A stretch of 64,000 bases of DNA from Candidatus Iainarchaeum sp. (GCA_017610205.1 JAFCCL010000004.1:1-64000); one strand, 5' to 3'. Positions 1 through 8,456 are shown, numbered from the stretch's first letter. Made by a program: numbers and translations. Notes: generated by a model not told the origin, from the letters alone.

Positions 1-2
1 CA

Positions 3-221
3 ACCCACAGGGCAACAACCATCGCCATCAATGCACTGCGCAACCTCGGTATAAGAACAGGTTTTTGGAGTTCCACTGCAAGCATCTACTGTGCATGCAT
101 TCGCATCATCACAACCAGTATCAACTTTACATTCATCCTGATCTATTTCCCCCTCGCTAACACAGCCACTAAGCAATAAGAATAAAATAAGGGCTATGGA
201 GGACAGTACTTGTAACTTCAT
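3..221 (-). CDS. Lipoprotein, N-terminal part (runs off the window)
   Basis: Only the first 73 codons are in the window; the gene continues past base 1. It opens with a Lys after the Met, a hydrophobic stretch and a lipobox ending L-L-S-G-C at residue 20, so the product should be a lipid-anchored exported protein. After the Cys the sequence is rich in Asp and Cys (C-x-x-D-x-x-C-D-D, then N-A-C-T-V-D-A-C), a spacing common in Cys-rich repeats of extracellular proteins. Those repeats are often structural, and no enzymatic role can be inferred. A TATA-like box 24-31 bases before the start codon suggests a leaderless transcript. Confidence 0.75.
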   Translation of the reverse strand, partial: MKLQVLSSIALILFLLLSGCVSEGEIDQDECKVDTGCDDANACTVDACSGTPKTCSYTEVAQCIDGDGCCPVG

Positions 222-244
222 TCAATAGATAATTAGCATAAACC

Positions 245-252
245 CTTATAAA
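245..252 (-). promoter_or_regulatory. TATA box of the lipoprotein gene
   Basis: Read on the minus strand this is TTTATAAG, 24-31 bases before the lipoprotein start codon at 221. That distance puts the expected transcription start at or next to the ATG, and no Shine-Dalgarno sequence is visible. The rest of the 222-505 gap shows nothing else I can support; it should contain the promoter and leader of the uS15 gene. Confidence 0.5.
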
Positions 253-515
253 AAATTACTGGTTTGATGAGTGACATAGGAATCCTTTTTCAGTTTATAA
301 CTATCTTGCATTGCATACATGAAACCAATACAATATTCTTTATGCTGTTATCGCCCATGTTTTTTCAGGCAATGATGAGGTTATTACCTATAGCATGGAA
401 CGCTCCACTTGCCTTTTTAAACCTTTTCAAGGCAAATTTACTTACAATTTTTGAATGACTCTCTCCTGTGCCGGTATAGGGCGGGAAGGTAGCCAGTGTT
501 AAATTGGTGATTTTG

Positions 516-1244
516 TTGGCAAAAAAAGCTGAAAAAGAAGAAGAAAAGCCAAAGGCTGTTGAGGAAAAGAGCCACAAGACTGAAAAAGAAGAAAAGCACA
601 GCCACAAGACTGAGAAAAAGGAAGAAAAGCCGGCAAAAAAAGAAAAAGATTCAAAAGAAGAGAACAAAGAGGAAAAAAAGGAAAAGCAGGAAAAGGAAGA
701 AAAAAAAGACAAGGAAGAAGAAGAAAAAGAGCACAAGGAAAAAAAGCAGGACAAGGGCAAAGATCACGAGCACAGGGAAGAAAAGGCAGAGCACAAGGAA
801 AAGCCTGCTGAAGAAACTCACAGGCGAAAGCCAAAAAAGGCAAAGCATGCCAAAAGAGAATTTGTTGAATTAAAGCCAGCTGAAATTAATGAGGCAATAG
901 TTCACTTGGCAAACGAGGGACACAGTGCTTCAGAAATTGGAATGGTTTTAAGAGACCAGTACGGAATTCCAAAAGTTGGAAAGGCAACAGGAAAAAAGCT
1001 TGGAGCAATACTAAAAGAGCACAAGCTTGCACCGGCAATTCCGGAAGACCTTATGAGCCTTATAAAAAAAAGTGTTTTGCTCAGAAGCCACATGGAAAAA
1101 AACAAAAAAGACACGAGTGCAAAAAGGGGATTAATGCTTACAGTGTCAAAAATAAGGGCACTTGAAAAATATTACAAGAAATCAGGCAAACTGCCAATGC
1201 AGTGGAGGTATAGCCCTGAAACAGCAGCATTGCTTGCAAAGTAA
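516..1244 (+). CDS. rps15: 30S ribosomal protein uS15 with a long charged N-terminal extension
   Basis: Residues from about 118 to the end match archaeal uS15, a small-subunit protein that binds the 16S rRNA central domain. Recognisable parts are the archaeal N-terminal segment (S-A-S-E-I-G-M-V-L-R-D-Q-Y-G) and the C-terminal helix around S-K-I-R-A-L-E-K-Y-Y. The preceding ~115 residues are almost only Lys and Glu with some His and are absent from ordinary archaeal uS15 of about 150 residues. I chose TTG at 516 because GGTGAT at 506-511 is a good Shine-Dalgarno site and the product then begins M-A-K-K; TTG at 513 is also possible. It is followed by a small ORF and eS1, a usual archaeal neighbourhood. 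Confidence 0.92.
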   Translation: MAKKAEKEEEKPKAVEEKSHKTEKEEKHSHKTEKKEEKPAKKEKDSKEENKEEKKEKQEKEEKKDKEEEEKEHKEKKQDKGKDHEHREEKAEHKEKPAEETHRRKPKKAKHAKREFVELKPAEINEAIVHLANEGHSASEIGMVLRDQYGIPKVGKATGKKLGAILKEHKLAPAIPEDLMSLIKKSVLLRSHMEKNKKDTSAKRGLMLTVSKIRALEKYYKKSGKLPMQWRYSPETAALLAK

Positions 1245-1318
1245 AATGGTTAAAGGAAAGAATTGTGGTTAAAAAAGATGAAGAATTGTGGTTAAAGGAA
1301 AAAAAGAATTGTGATTTA

Positions 1319-1435
1319 ATGGAATACGAGTTTGTTTTGAAAAAAGAAAGAAAAGAAATTTTTAGAAAAAAAGGAAACGAGGATTTGGAAAATGTTGCAA
1401 AAAAAATTGATGCAATTATAGTAAAGCAAAAGTGA
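1319..1435 (+). CDS. Small basic protein between uS15 and eS1 (38 aa, unrecognised)
   Basis: A short ORF beginning M-E-Y-E-F-V-L-K-K-E and ending I-D-A-I-I-V-K-Q-K. GTGAT at 1311-1315 lies 3 bases before the ATG, and its TGA is 6 bases before the eS1 ATG, so it looks like a translated member of the ribosomal operon. An upstream in-frame GTG at 1265 would give 56 residues, but that part consists of near repeats of AGAATTGTGGTTAAA (1259-1310). In many archaea this interval holds a KEOPS subunit or a RecJ-like gene. The ORF is too short for either, so it may be a remnant or an independent small protein. Confidence 0.45.
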   Translation: MEYEFVLKKERKEIFRKKGNEDLENVAKKIDAIIVKQK

Positions 1436-1441
1436 TTTTTT

Positions 1442-2056
1442 ATGGCAGAAAAAAAGCAGGAAAAAAAACAGCCAAGGAAAGTAAAAAAAAGCAGAACTTC
1501 TGACAAATGGAAGAAAAAACAATGGTATAACATCATTGCCCCTGCAGAGTTTGACAGAGTTGTTATAGGCGAAACAGTTGCAGAAAAGCCAAAAAATGTT
1601 GAGGGCAGAATAATAAAAGTCGATTTGGGACAGCTTACTGGACAAAGGCAAAAAAGGTATATTGGAATTTTATTCAAGGTTGAAAATGTTGAAGGAAACA
1701 ATGCAAACTGCAAAACACTTGGACACGAAGCAAGTGCTGGCTTTATCAGCAGACTTGTAAGACGCAGAATGAGCAAGGTAGAAATTGTTCAAACACTTAG
1801 AACAGCTGACAACAAGCGCGTTAAGGTGAAAACAATTGCATTGTCTGTAAGAAAGCTTTCCAAAAAACAGGAAACAGACGTTGGAAAAAAGATGACTGAA
1901 ATGATGAAAGAAATAGTGCTAAAAAAAACTTATGTGCAGGCTTCACAGGAAATGATTTTTGGAGCAATTGCTTCAAAGATCTTCAAAGTGCTTACAAAGA
2001 TTGCGCCCCTTAAAAGGATTGAAATAATTAAAACCAGGGTGCTGGAAGGTAAGTAA
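1442..2056 (+). CDS. rps3ae: 30S ribosomal protein eS1 (S3Ae)
   Basis: A 204-residue protein matching archaeal/eukaryotic S3Ae, a small-subunit protein near the mRNA exit. The family core is visible: K-K-K-Q-W-Y-N-I-I-A-P around residue 24, G-R-I-I-K-V-D-L-G-Q-L-T-G around 56, R-R-R-M-S-K-V-E and the C-terminal K-I-A-P-L-K-R-I-E-I-I-K-T-R-V-L. Full length. The first ~20 residues are Lys-rich, as usual for this family. The start is an ATG preceded by GTGATTTTT at 1432-1440. It lies 6 bases after the small ORF and 2 bases before the DUF92 gene, so it sits in one operon. Confidence 0.95.
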   Translation: MAEKKQEKKQPRKVKKSRTSDKWKKKQWYNIIAPAEFDRVVIGETVAEKPKNVEGRIIKVDLGQLTGQRQKRYIGILFKVENVEGNNANCKTLGHEASAGFISRLVRRRMSKVEIVQTLRTADNKRVKVKTIALSVRKLSKKQETDVGKKMTEMMKEIVLKKTYVQASQEMIFGAIASKIFKVLTKIAPLKRIEIIKTRVLEGK

Positions 2057-2058
2057 AA

Positions 2059-2748
2059 ATGGCTCTTCCAATGGAAGTGCTGGTCTTAATTCTTTTCGCA
2101 ACTCTTGGAATATTCAGTGTGCTTTCATTTAAAAAAAAGCTATTAAATTTTGAAGGCGTACTAATAGCAAATATTGTCGGTATAGCAATATTCATTTTTG
2201 CAAAATATGATATTACATACTTTTTTGTAGCATTGCTTTTCTTTATTGCTGCAGAAGCAGGAACCCTTTACGCAAAGGAAAGAAAGCCAAAGCATGAAAC
2301 CAGGGCTACAGGAAATATTCTTGGAAACAGCGGCACAGCAATTCTTGCACTAATGCTTGGTTTTCCGTTTGGTTTTTTTGCAGCGTTTGCAAGCGCACTT
2401 GCTGACACACTAAGTAGTGAAATAGGAATTCTTTCAAAAAGAAACCCTGTACTAATAACAACCCTGAAAAAGGTTAAGCCAGGAACTGACGGAGGCGTGA
2501 CACCTTTGGGTTTGGCAGCAGCTTTTGTTGGAGCAACAATAATTGCTTCTGTTCACTTTGCACTCTTTCAAAACATTTTCTTTTTTGCAATACTGATAAT
2601 ATGCGGAGTGTTTGGGTCGCTGGTTGACAGCTTTTTTGGAGCGGTTTTTGAAAGGCACGGAATGCTAAACAATGCAGAGGTTAATTTTTTGGGAAGCCTT
2701 GGAGGAACTGCGCTTGCCCTGGCAATTTTAGGAATGGGACTAATTTAA
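2059..2748 (+). CDS. DUF92 integral membrane protein
   Basis: A 229-residue polytopic protein with about six membrane helices and the DUF92 (TIGR00297) signature: a conserved A-T-G-N-I-L-G-N-S-G-T-A stretch near residue 94, then A-D-T-L-S-S-E-I-G and G-T-D-G-G-V-T-P-L-G near 145. The plant member of the family (VTE6) is a phytyl-phosphate kinase. By that analogy, and because the next gene is CarS, a role in isoprenoid or lipid phosphate metabolism is plausible but inferred. It begins 2 bases after the eS1 stop. Confidence 0.85.
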   Translation: MALPMEVLVLILFATLGIFSVLSFKKKLLNFEGVLIANIVGIAIFIFAKYDITYFFVALLFFIAAEAGTLYAKERKPKHETRATGNILGNSGTAILALMLGFPFGFFAAFASALADTLSSEIGILSKRNPVLITTLKKVKPGTDGGVTPLGLAAAFVGATIIASVHFALFQNIFFFAILIICGVFGSLVDSFFGAVFERHGMLNNAEVNFLGSLGGTALALAILGMGLI

Positions 2749-2770
2749 GAAAATAGCCAGTGGGCAAAGG

Positions 2771-2779
2771 TTTAAATTA
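2771..2779 (+). promoter_or_regulatory. TATA box before carS
   Basis: TTTAAATTA lies about 40 bases before the carS ATG, in a 67-base gap after the DUF92 gene. It could start a separate carS-archaeosortase transcript with a short leader that carries the Shine-Dalgarno-like GCTGATTTT just before the ATG. Confidence 0.4.
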
Positions 2780-2815
2780 GATTAAGCTAAAAATTAATGG
2801 AAAGAAGCTGATTTT

Positions 2816-3337
2816 ATGGAGTTCTGGGTTTTGTTTATACTAAGAGTAAGCCTTATGGCTATTCCACTCTATCTTTGCAATGGCTTTGCCCTTATTTTTG
2901 GCGGAAAAACTCCGCTGGATTTTGGAAAAAACTTTTTTGACGGAAGGCGCATTTTGGGCGGAGGAAAATCAATCAAAGGAACTGCTTCAGGGCTTTTCTT
3001 CGCATTCCTTGGAGTTTTAACAATAAGCTTTGTGTTTCCTGAAACAACCAATGTAATTGGAGCAAACTATCTTGCTTACGGAATGCTGCTTGCAGTTGGA
3101 GCAATTCTTGGAGATTTTGCAGGAAGTTTTGCAAAAAGAAGATTCAATGTCCAAAGAGGAAAAAGTATTTTTCTGGTTGACCAGCTTGACTTTATAATAG
3201 GTGGTTTTGCAGTTGGTATGATTCTTGTAGTTCCAAACGCACTTGAAGTGATTTTTCTTTCAGCATTTACCATGATTATGCACGTAATAAGCAATAGAAT
3301 TGCGTACGTTGTAAAAATGAAAAAGGTGCCGTGGTAA
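2816..3337 (+). CDS. carS: CDP-archaeol synthase
   Basis: A 173-residue membrane protein that should transfer CMP from CTP to unsaturated archaetidic acid (EC 2.7.7.67), the step that activates the archaeal lipid core before head-group addition. Family residues are present: P-L-D-F-G near residue 33, G-G-G-K-S-I-K-G near 48, G-D at 99-100, S-F-x-K-R-R at 104-109 and D-Q-L-D-F at 122-126. It has about five membrane helices and normal length. Its stop codon shares one base with the next start (TAATG), so the archaeosortase is translationally coupled to it. Confidence 0.93.
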   Translation: MEFWVLFILRVSLMAIPLYLCNGFALIFGGKTPLDFGKNFFDGRRILGGGKSIKGTASGLFFAFLGVLTISFVFPETTNVIGANYLAYGMLLAVGAILGDFAGSFAKRRFNVQRGKSIFLVDQLDFIIGGFAVGMILVVPNALEVIFLSAFTMIMHVISNRIAYVVKMKKVPW

Positions 3338-3834
3338 TGGCAGGAATTCCTGAATTTAAAAAAAAATCTATTGTTTTTCTTGTAAAATTTTTTGTAATTT
3401 ATGCAATACTGCAATTTCTTATACTTGCACTTCCACTGGAATTTTTTGAAAATGGAATTGCAGAAATTGAAGCCGTTGCCATTGGAGCAAGCGCAGAAGG
3501 GAATCTTATTGAATTAAACAGTCATTCGTTTCAGATTGTGCCAAACTGCACAGGGCTTGTTGGAATAAGCGTGCTTGCATCAATAATTTTTGGACTTCGC
3601 AGGCCAAAATTAAAGAAAAAGATTGGCTTGCTTGCTGTTGGGGCAGCAATTCTTTTTCCACTAAACCTTTTAAGGGTATATTTTGTGCTTTGGGCTTCAA
3701 TTTCATTCAGTTTGGACATTGGAGAAACACTGCATATTGCAACCTGGTTTTTGTCAGCAGGAGCAATTCTTGTAATATGGTATTATGCCACAAAAAGAAT
3801 TGCAAAAGTTAAAGAATTCTCTGAGCTTCTTTGA
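3337..3834 (+). CDS. Exosortase/archaeosortase family transpeptidase
   Basis: A 165-residue protein with about five membrane helices and the family catalytic triad: Cys71 in P-N-C-T-G-L, Arg113 in L-N-L-L-R-V and His133 in T-L-H-I-A-T-W. Archaeosortases cut surface proteins before a C-terminal membrane helix and are thought to attach them to lipid. It is short for the family and resembles the minimal forms. Likely substrates in this window are the proteins at 40465-40974, 45557-47416 and 54687-57233, each ending in P-[ED]-[FL], a helix and a basic tail. I chose the ATG at 3337 (TAATG overlap with carS) over the GTG two codons upstream. Confidence 0.88.
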   Translation: MAGIPEFKKKSIVFLVKFFVIYAILQFLILALPLEFFENGIAEIEAVAIGASAEGNLIELNSHSFQIVPNCTGLVGISVLASIIFGLRRPKLKKKIGLLAVGAAILFPLNLLRVYFVLWASISFSLDIGETLHIATWFLSAGAILVIWYYATKRIAKVKEFSELL

Positions 3835-3903
3835 AGAAGAAGTGAGTTTGCAGAACAATTCTTTTTTATACTGTTTATCTATTATTTATATTAGGTGATT
3901 TTT

Positions 3904-4114
3904 TTGAGGTTATCTGCTGTTATTAACAAGGAAGATGGCAAGTATGTTGCCTTATGCCCTAAACTTGATGTTGTTTCACAGGGTAATTCCATAGAGGGAA
4001 GCTCTGGCCAATCTAAAGGAAACAGTTGAGCTTTATTTGGAAGACGAGAAGGATATTAAGCTTTCTGATATTGCTCCTTTTGTTACAACTTTTGAAGTGA
4101 AAATCTGTGCCTAA
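3904..4114 (+). pseudogene. hicB: HicB-type antitoxin, frameshifted
   Basis: The reading frame from TTG at 3904 (Shine-Dalgarno AGGTGA at 3893-3898) encodes R-L-S-A-V-I-N-K-E-D-G-K-Y-V-A and L-D-V-V-S-Q-G-N-S-I-E, the typical HicB N-terminal half. After the Glu codon one extra G (GAGGGAAGC, about 4000) shifts the frame and leads to TGA. In the +1 frame the expected HicB continuation A-L-A-N-L-K-E-T-V-E-L-Y-L-E runs to a TAA at 4112-4114 that overlaps the hicA start. The antitoxin is therefore broken by one inserted base, unless this is a sequencing error. Intact HicB neutralises the HicA mRNA interferase. Confidence 0.8.
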
Positions 4115-4337
4115 AATGCCTGTTCTTTCAGGAAAAGAAGTAATCAAAGCACTGGAGAAAGCCGACTTCAAGTTTGTCAAGCAAAGAGGAAGTCATGTAA
4201 AACTCAGAAAGTTTGTTGTCGGGAAAAAACTAACAGTAATTGTTCCGCTTAAGCTGGTGATTAGGACTGGTACAATGAAATCAATTCTAAGGTAATCTAG
4301 CCTGAAATATGAAGATTTATTAAAATTTCTAAAGTAG
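4107..4337 (+). pseudogene. hicA: HicA-type toxin with a premature stop
   Basis: Translation from GTG 4107 (overlapping the hicB end) gives a HicA-like dsRBD-fold protein with the active-site segment R-G-S-H-V-K-L-R and the conserved T-V-I-V-P-L. TAA at 4293-4295 follows S-I-L-R, where HicA proteins usually continue with Gln. The same frame then runs on as S-S-L-K-Y-E-D-L-L-K-F-L-K to TAG at 4335-4337, the normal HicA tail. A CAA to TAA change is the simplest explanation. The 62-residue truncated form could still fold in part, but with hicB also broken the locus looks inactive. Confidence 0.75.
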
Positions 4338-4459
4338 TTTTTCATTTCAAATCTAGGAAATAAATCTTTATCTAACTGATTAGATGGACGGACTGAGATT
4401 TATACATACAAAAATCGCAGTAAATTAGAAAAAGGCACTATTTCTTTTCAATTATCGCA

Positions 4460-6070
4460 TTACTTCTTTTCAATTATTGACTTTGCAATTTCTCCAAACG
4501 CAGGCCTTGTTATAAGCACACCTACGAGGACTCCGATTGTTGTAGTGATTGCAAATCCAACCAATCTTCCCAAGCCAAAGCCAATTAAGATTATTGGAAG
4601 CATTGCCGCAATTGTTGTTGAAGCAGCAGCCATTATTATGAAAAATGCCCTTTTTGCCCTTGCAATAAGGCTTCCGGCATGTTCATTCACTCCGCGCCTT
4701 AGCTCGTCAGTAATTATAATCTGGTGGTCAACACCTGTTCCGACAACTGCAAGCAATCCTGCAACAGCACCCAAGTCAAACTTGCTTATAAGAGAAGCCA
4801 GCGCAAGCGTTATTATTACCTCACTTAAGCCAATGAAAACAATTGGCAATGCAAGTTTTAGAATTCTGTACCTTAAGAAAAGAACAAGTGCAACAATAAG
4901 CAATGCAACCAAGCCAATGAATGCAACATTTTGCAAAAAGTTTTCTCCAAGCAAGGGGCTTACTGTTTCCTTGCTTATGCTTTTAACCGAAACACTAAGG
5001 CTTCCTGACTGAAGCAAAATTTCCAAATCACCCCTTCTTTGAATTGCTGCTTCCCTGGTTCCACCAGAACCAAAAATTTGAAGCTTGCTCATTGGCTCTG
5101 CGTTCTCAATCTTTGCAACATCCATTTGGGCAACACTTTCACCCAATCCAATAATGCTTCTCATTCCAACTGCATCAAACACAAAAGGCGTTCCCTGTTC
5201 CTCTTCAACTATTCTAAGCTCAAATCCAAGGTCAATAAGCTGCTGTTGGGTGCTTAAGGCAAGGCTTTCAGGAATTATTGCCTGCTTTTTTTCCAAAACA
5301 AGCTGTTCAAGCAAGCCAAGCTGTTCTTCATTCAAACCATCTTTTTCAACAAGAAAATATGACACCTGCGAATTTAACAAAATTTCATCAATATCCGTTC
5401 CCTCTGCAATTCCCTCGCTTTGAATTCCCTGCAATAAAAGCTGTTCGTCGGAAAAGAAAAGATCTCTTTGCATTACAAGAACGGATTCTTTTGGCCTGTC
5501 AATGAAAAAGTATGTTTTTTCGCATTCATACTCGCGGCCAACTTCGGTGGAGTATGATACAAGGTCACATTTGTGAAAAGTCATTTCAGTAAACCGCTTG
5601 GCAGCAGTGCTTTTTAAAACAAATGGAAGCACCCACCTTACTCCAGAACCCTCATGATATAAGCTGTATCCTTTTGCAGGATCTTTTGGCATTTCAATTA
5701 TGTCCTCTCCTGAAAAAATTACTTCACCCCCGATTGTTGATTCAAAAACACCCTGTTTTTTCAAAAGGGATTCAATTCGCTCAATTGTTTTAGGATCTGA
5801 TTCAGCAATCTGTACAATTACAAAGTCGTCGCCAAAAAAGTTTACGCTAATGTCCTTCAAACCAGTCCAGTCAAGCCTTTGCTGAATTGTTTGAACAACA
5901 CGCGCTCTTTCATCAAGATTTGTTATTGGGTCAGCCAGCTCTATCTGAAAAAGGGTTCCTCCATTAAAATCAATTCCAAAAGTAATTCCCCTAAATCCAA
6001 TTATTGCAAATGAAAGAATCAAAAAGAAGGCAAGCAAGAGCACTTTCCAGTTTTTATAAAGCTCTGTCAT
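4460..6070 (-). CDS. secD: Protein export membrane protein SecD
   Basis: A 536-residue RND-type subunit that, with SecF, uses the ion gradient to help Sec-dependent export on the outer side of the membrane. One helix lies at residues ~10-28, followed by the family motif G-I-D-F-N-G-G-T near 33, a large external P1-like domain (~50-370) and a cluster of five helices (~375-525) containing V-G-T-G-V-D-H-Q-I-I-I-T-D-E. Its ATG overlaps the secF stop by one base (TAATG). Just past the stop, 14 bases of its own 3' end are repeated (4442-4455 and 4464-4477). Confidence 0.93.
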   Translation of the reverse strand: MTELYKNWKVLLLAFFLILSFAIIGFRGITFGIDFNGGTLFQIELADPITNLDERARVVQTIQQRLDWTGLKDISVNFFGDDFVIVQIAESDPKTIERIESLLKKQGVFESTIGGEVIFSGEDIIEMPKDPAKGYSLYHEGSGVRWVLPFVLKSTAAKRFTEMTFHKCDLVSYSTEVGREYECEKTYFFIDRPKESVLVMQRDLFFSDEQLLLQGIQSEGIAEGTDIDEILLNSQVSYFLVEKDGLNEEQLGLLEQLVLEKKQAIIPESLALSTQQQLIDLGFELRIVEEEQGTPFVFDAVGMRSIIGLGESVAQMDVAKIENAEPMSKLQIFGSGGTREAAIQRRGDLEILLQSGSLSVSVKSISKETVSPLLGENFLQNVAFIGLVALLIVALVLFLRYRILKLALPIVFIGLSEVIITLALASLISKFDLGAVAGLLAVVGTGVDHQIIITDELRRGVNEHAGSLIARAKRAFFIIMAAASTTIAAMLPIILIGFGLGRLVGFAITTTIGVLVGVLITRPAFGEIAKSIIEKK

Positions 6071-7146
6071 TAGAAAACACCTGATTTCTTGTTTTTCCTT
6101 TTAGCATACCATAAAAGAATTTCCGCATTCATAAGCCAGGTTGAAACAAGATCTGCAAGCAATCCAAAAAGAATTACGGTTGCAATTTCAAAAATTATGT
6201 AAATCTGGTTCATATAAGCTATTACAATCATTGTGGCAAGAGCAGCCATTGTTGTACCAGTCATTGTAAGACCCGTTGACATGCTGTCAGACGCCCTTTT
6301 TTCAGGAGTCCCCTCCTTTCTCTGCAAAACCCTTGTTGTAAGCATAATGTCTGTATCAACACTGTAACCAATTAGCATTAGCAAGGCAGGAATACTGCTT
6401 AGGGAAAGAGGAATTCCAAAAACCGCCATTAATGCAAGCGCTCCTGCAACATCAAAAATTGCAGCCGAAATTACTGCTATGCTTGGAATAATTTTCCTAA
6501 AAAAAACAAAAATTACAATAATTATCAAAATTCCACCCATTATTGCAACATTGAACGCAGTCTGCCAAAAGGTTGCACCAAGGGTTGGACTTACCTCCTT
6601 TTTTTGAAAAGCAACCTCGCTTCCAAGATTAAAATTCTGCACAATAAGCTGCTGCATTTCCTGATTAAACGTCTGGTCTGCTTCAATAAAATAAAGATCT
6701 GCCTGAGCTACGGCAACCTCAGGTTCAGAAGGCAAAACTGTTTTTTCAAGAAAAGGCGCAAGAATGCTTACTGCAGCTGTTGCTTCCTGTAATGCTGCAG
6801 CAGGATTTGATGCAAGCAAAGAATTTGCCAACTCAACCGAAGCTTTTGCAGAAAGCAAGGTCTGATTTCCTGCAAATTGCACATTTACACCGGTTCCACT
6901 TGGACCAGTAACACTACTTACCTTTAAATCAAGAAGGTCAAAGTTTTGGGAAAGAAGTTCTGAAAGCTCTTCAGCATCAATAGGAGTTTCACTTCTTATT
7001 ACTATAAGGGTCCCACCGCTAAGGTCTATTCCGGCAGGAACAGTTGGCCAGACAAAAATTACAAACATGAAGGCAATGAAAAGCACTACTGGAATTGCAA
7101 TAAAAAGCCTGTGCCTTTTGCCCTCGTAAAAGTTCTCAAAAACCAT
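6070..7146 (-). CDS. secF: Protein export membrane protein SecF
   Basis: A 358-residue partner of SecD. It has a first helix at ~15-35, the G-I-D-L-S-G-G-T motif just after it, an external domain and five further helices with the conserved M-L-I-G-Y-S-V-D-T-D-I-M segment. The order secF then secD is the archaeal one. I prefer the ATG at 7146, giving M-V-F-E-N-F-Y-E-G-K, to the start ten codons upstream: the shorter form begins close to the first helix, and A/T-rich TATA-like sequence lies 30-45 bases before it (7175-7195). It is divergent from the NOG1-like gene. Confidence 0.92.
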   Translation of the reverse strand: MVFENFYEGKRHRLFIAIPVVLFIAFMFVIFVWPTVPAGIDLSGGTLIVIRSETPIDAEELSELLSQNFDLLDLKVSSVTGPSGTGVNVQFAGNQTLLSAKASVELANSLLASNPAAALQEATAAVSILAPFLEKTVLPSEPEVAVAQADLYFIEADQTFNQEMQQLIVQNFNLGSEVAFQKKEVSPTLGATFWQTAFNVAIMGGILIIIVIFVFFRKIIPSIAVISAAIFDVAGALALMAVFGIPLSLSSIPALLMLIGYSVDTDIMLTTRVLQRKEGTPEKRASDSMSTGLTMTGTTMAALATMIVIAYMNQIYIIFEIATVILFGLLADLVSTWLMNAEILLWYAKRKNKKSGVF

Positions 7147-7260
7147 CAAAAAAACCCAATTTTCCCCAAATAACAATTTCTTAAAAAGCTTAAAAATAGC
7201 TCCTTATACCATTAAATTAGACAAAGAATTAAAAAGATTAGCAAAAGAACAGGAAAAGAC

Positions 7261-8244
7261 ATGAACCTTATCATTTTACCAAAAAGCAAAGACTTGCTGG
7301 ATGTTGCATTCAGAAAAGCGCGAAAGGCATCAGCAATGCTAAAAAGTGAAAGAAATGTAATAAAGGACGCAAAGGGAAAAAACATAAAACGAATTGAAAC
7401 AAGCGCAAACTACATTTCAGAAATGCTTCTAAGGGCAAACCTGGAATTTCCAAATATGAAGGAAGTAAATCCATTCTACTGCGAGCTCATGGAATCAACA
7501 ATTGATATAAATCAAACCCTGAAAGCACTGGGACACATTTCTGCAGAAAGAAGAATAATCCTAAAACTAAAAGGAAACGCAATAGGCAGAATAAAAGGGC
7601 TTGAAAAGCAGGAGTCAACAAAGGCCGCACCAATAGTAAAAGAATTTTACGGCAGAATAAGCGGGCTTGCAAAAAAGCTTGACAAAAGCATAGAAAATTA
7701 TAACAGGTCTGCAAAAAAACTGAAAGAGCTTCCAAAAGTAAAAACCGATTTGCCAACAGCAATAATTGCAGGCTACCCAAACACAGGCAAAAGCACAATT
7801 CTTGGAAGGCTGACAAAAAGCAAGCCAAAGATTGCAGCCTACCCCTTTACAACACAAAAACTGGAAATAGGATATCTCCTGCACAAATACCAAAAAATTC
7901 AATTAATTGACACACCTGGATTGCTTGACAGGCCATTGGATGAAAGAAACAAAATTGAAAGAAAAGGCATTGCGGCATTCAGACACCTTGCAGAAGCAAT
8001 TGTCTTTGTTGCAGACCCAACAATGCAATGCGGTTTTGAACTGGAAAAACAGGTTAATTTGTTTAACGAAATTGAAAAAGAATTTGAAGGAATTCCAATA
8101 ATTGTAGTAATAAACAAGGCAGATGCTGCAAGCAAGGAAGAGCTGGAAAAAGCAAAAAAGGCATTTGAAAAAGCAATTCTGGAAGGAGAAGGAATTGAAT
8201 CAGGATTGGGAAAGGAAATTGTCAGAATTGTTGGAGAAAATTGA
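7261..8244 (+). CDS. NOG1-like Obg-family GTPase
   Basis: A 327-residue GTPase. The N-terminal ~165 residues form the helical NOG1-type domain. The G domain has G1 G-Y-P-N-T-G-K-S-T (171-179), a switch region A-Y-P-F-T-T, G3 D-T-P-G (217-220) and G4 N-K-A-D (285-288). Archaeal and eukaryotic NOG1 proteins act in assembly of the large ribosomal subunit, so the same role is likely here. Length agrees with archaeal members, which lack the long eukaryotic C-terminus. The start ATG is preceded by AGGAAAAGAC. Confidence 0.9.
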   Translation: MNLIILPKSKDLLDVAFRKARKASAMLKSERNVIKDAKGKNIKRIETSANYISEMLLRANLEFPNMKEVNPFYCELMESTIDINQTLKALGHISAERRIILKLKGNAIGRIKGLEKQESTKAAPIVKEFYGRISGLAKKLDKSIENYNRSAKKLKELPKVKTDLPTAIIAGYPNTGKSTILGRLTKSKPKIAAYPFTTQKLEIGYLLHKYQKIQLIDTPGLLDRPLDERNKIERKGIAAFRHLAEAIVFVADPTMQCGFELEKQVNLFNEIEKEFEGIPIIVVINKADAASKEELEKAKKAFEKAILEGEGIESGLGKEIVRIVGEN

Positions 8245-8258
8245 AAAGACCCACTAAC

Positions 8259-8390
8259 TTTTACTGCCCAAACACAAGGAAAAGCAACCAGTTTTTACTG
8301 CCCAAACACATAAACAAAAACAAAATTTGGCAAAATAAGAGCTTTTATTACGAGTATGAGCGGATTGTAGAAAAGTGTTTTACTGCCCAA
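8259..8390. repeat. Three copies of a TTTTACTGCCCAA repeat
   Basis: TTTTACTGCCCAAACACA occurs exactly at 8259-8276 and 8293-8310, and a third, shorter copy (TTTTACTGCCCAA) lies at 8378-8390. They sit in the gap after the NOG1-like gene, not in a recognisable ORF. The spacing is irregular (34 and 85 bases), so this is not an array. The 8245-8656 gap otherwise holds the small gene below and A/T-rich sequence. Confidence 0.7.
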
Positions 8391-8456
8391 TTGCCTCAAT
8401 TAAAAAAAAAGAATTGAATGCAAAGAACCTATTAATTCTCTAGAAAAAAGTGCTAT

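Noticed and set aside
365-873. Long minus-strand and alternative-frame ORFs across the uS15 extension
   Set aside because: They are shadows of the GAA/AAA-rich codons (giving Phe/Ser- or Lys/Arg-only products) and lack ribosome sites.
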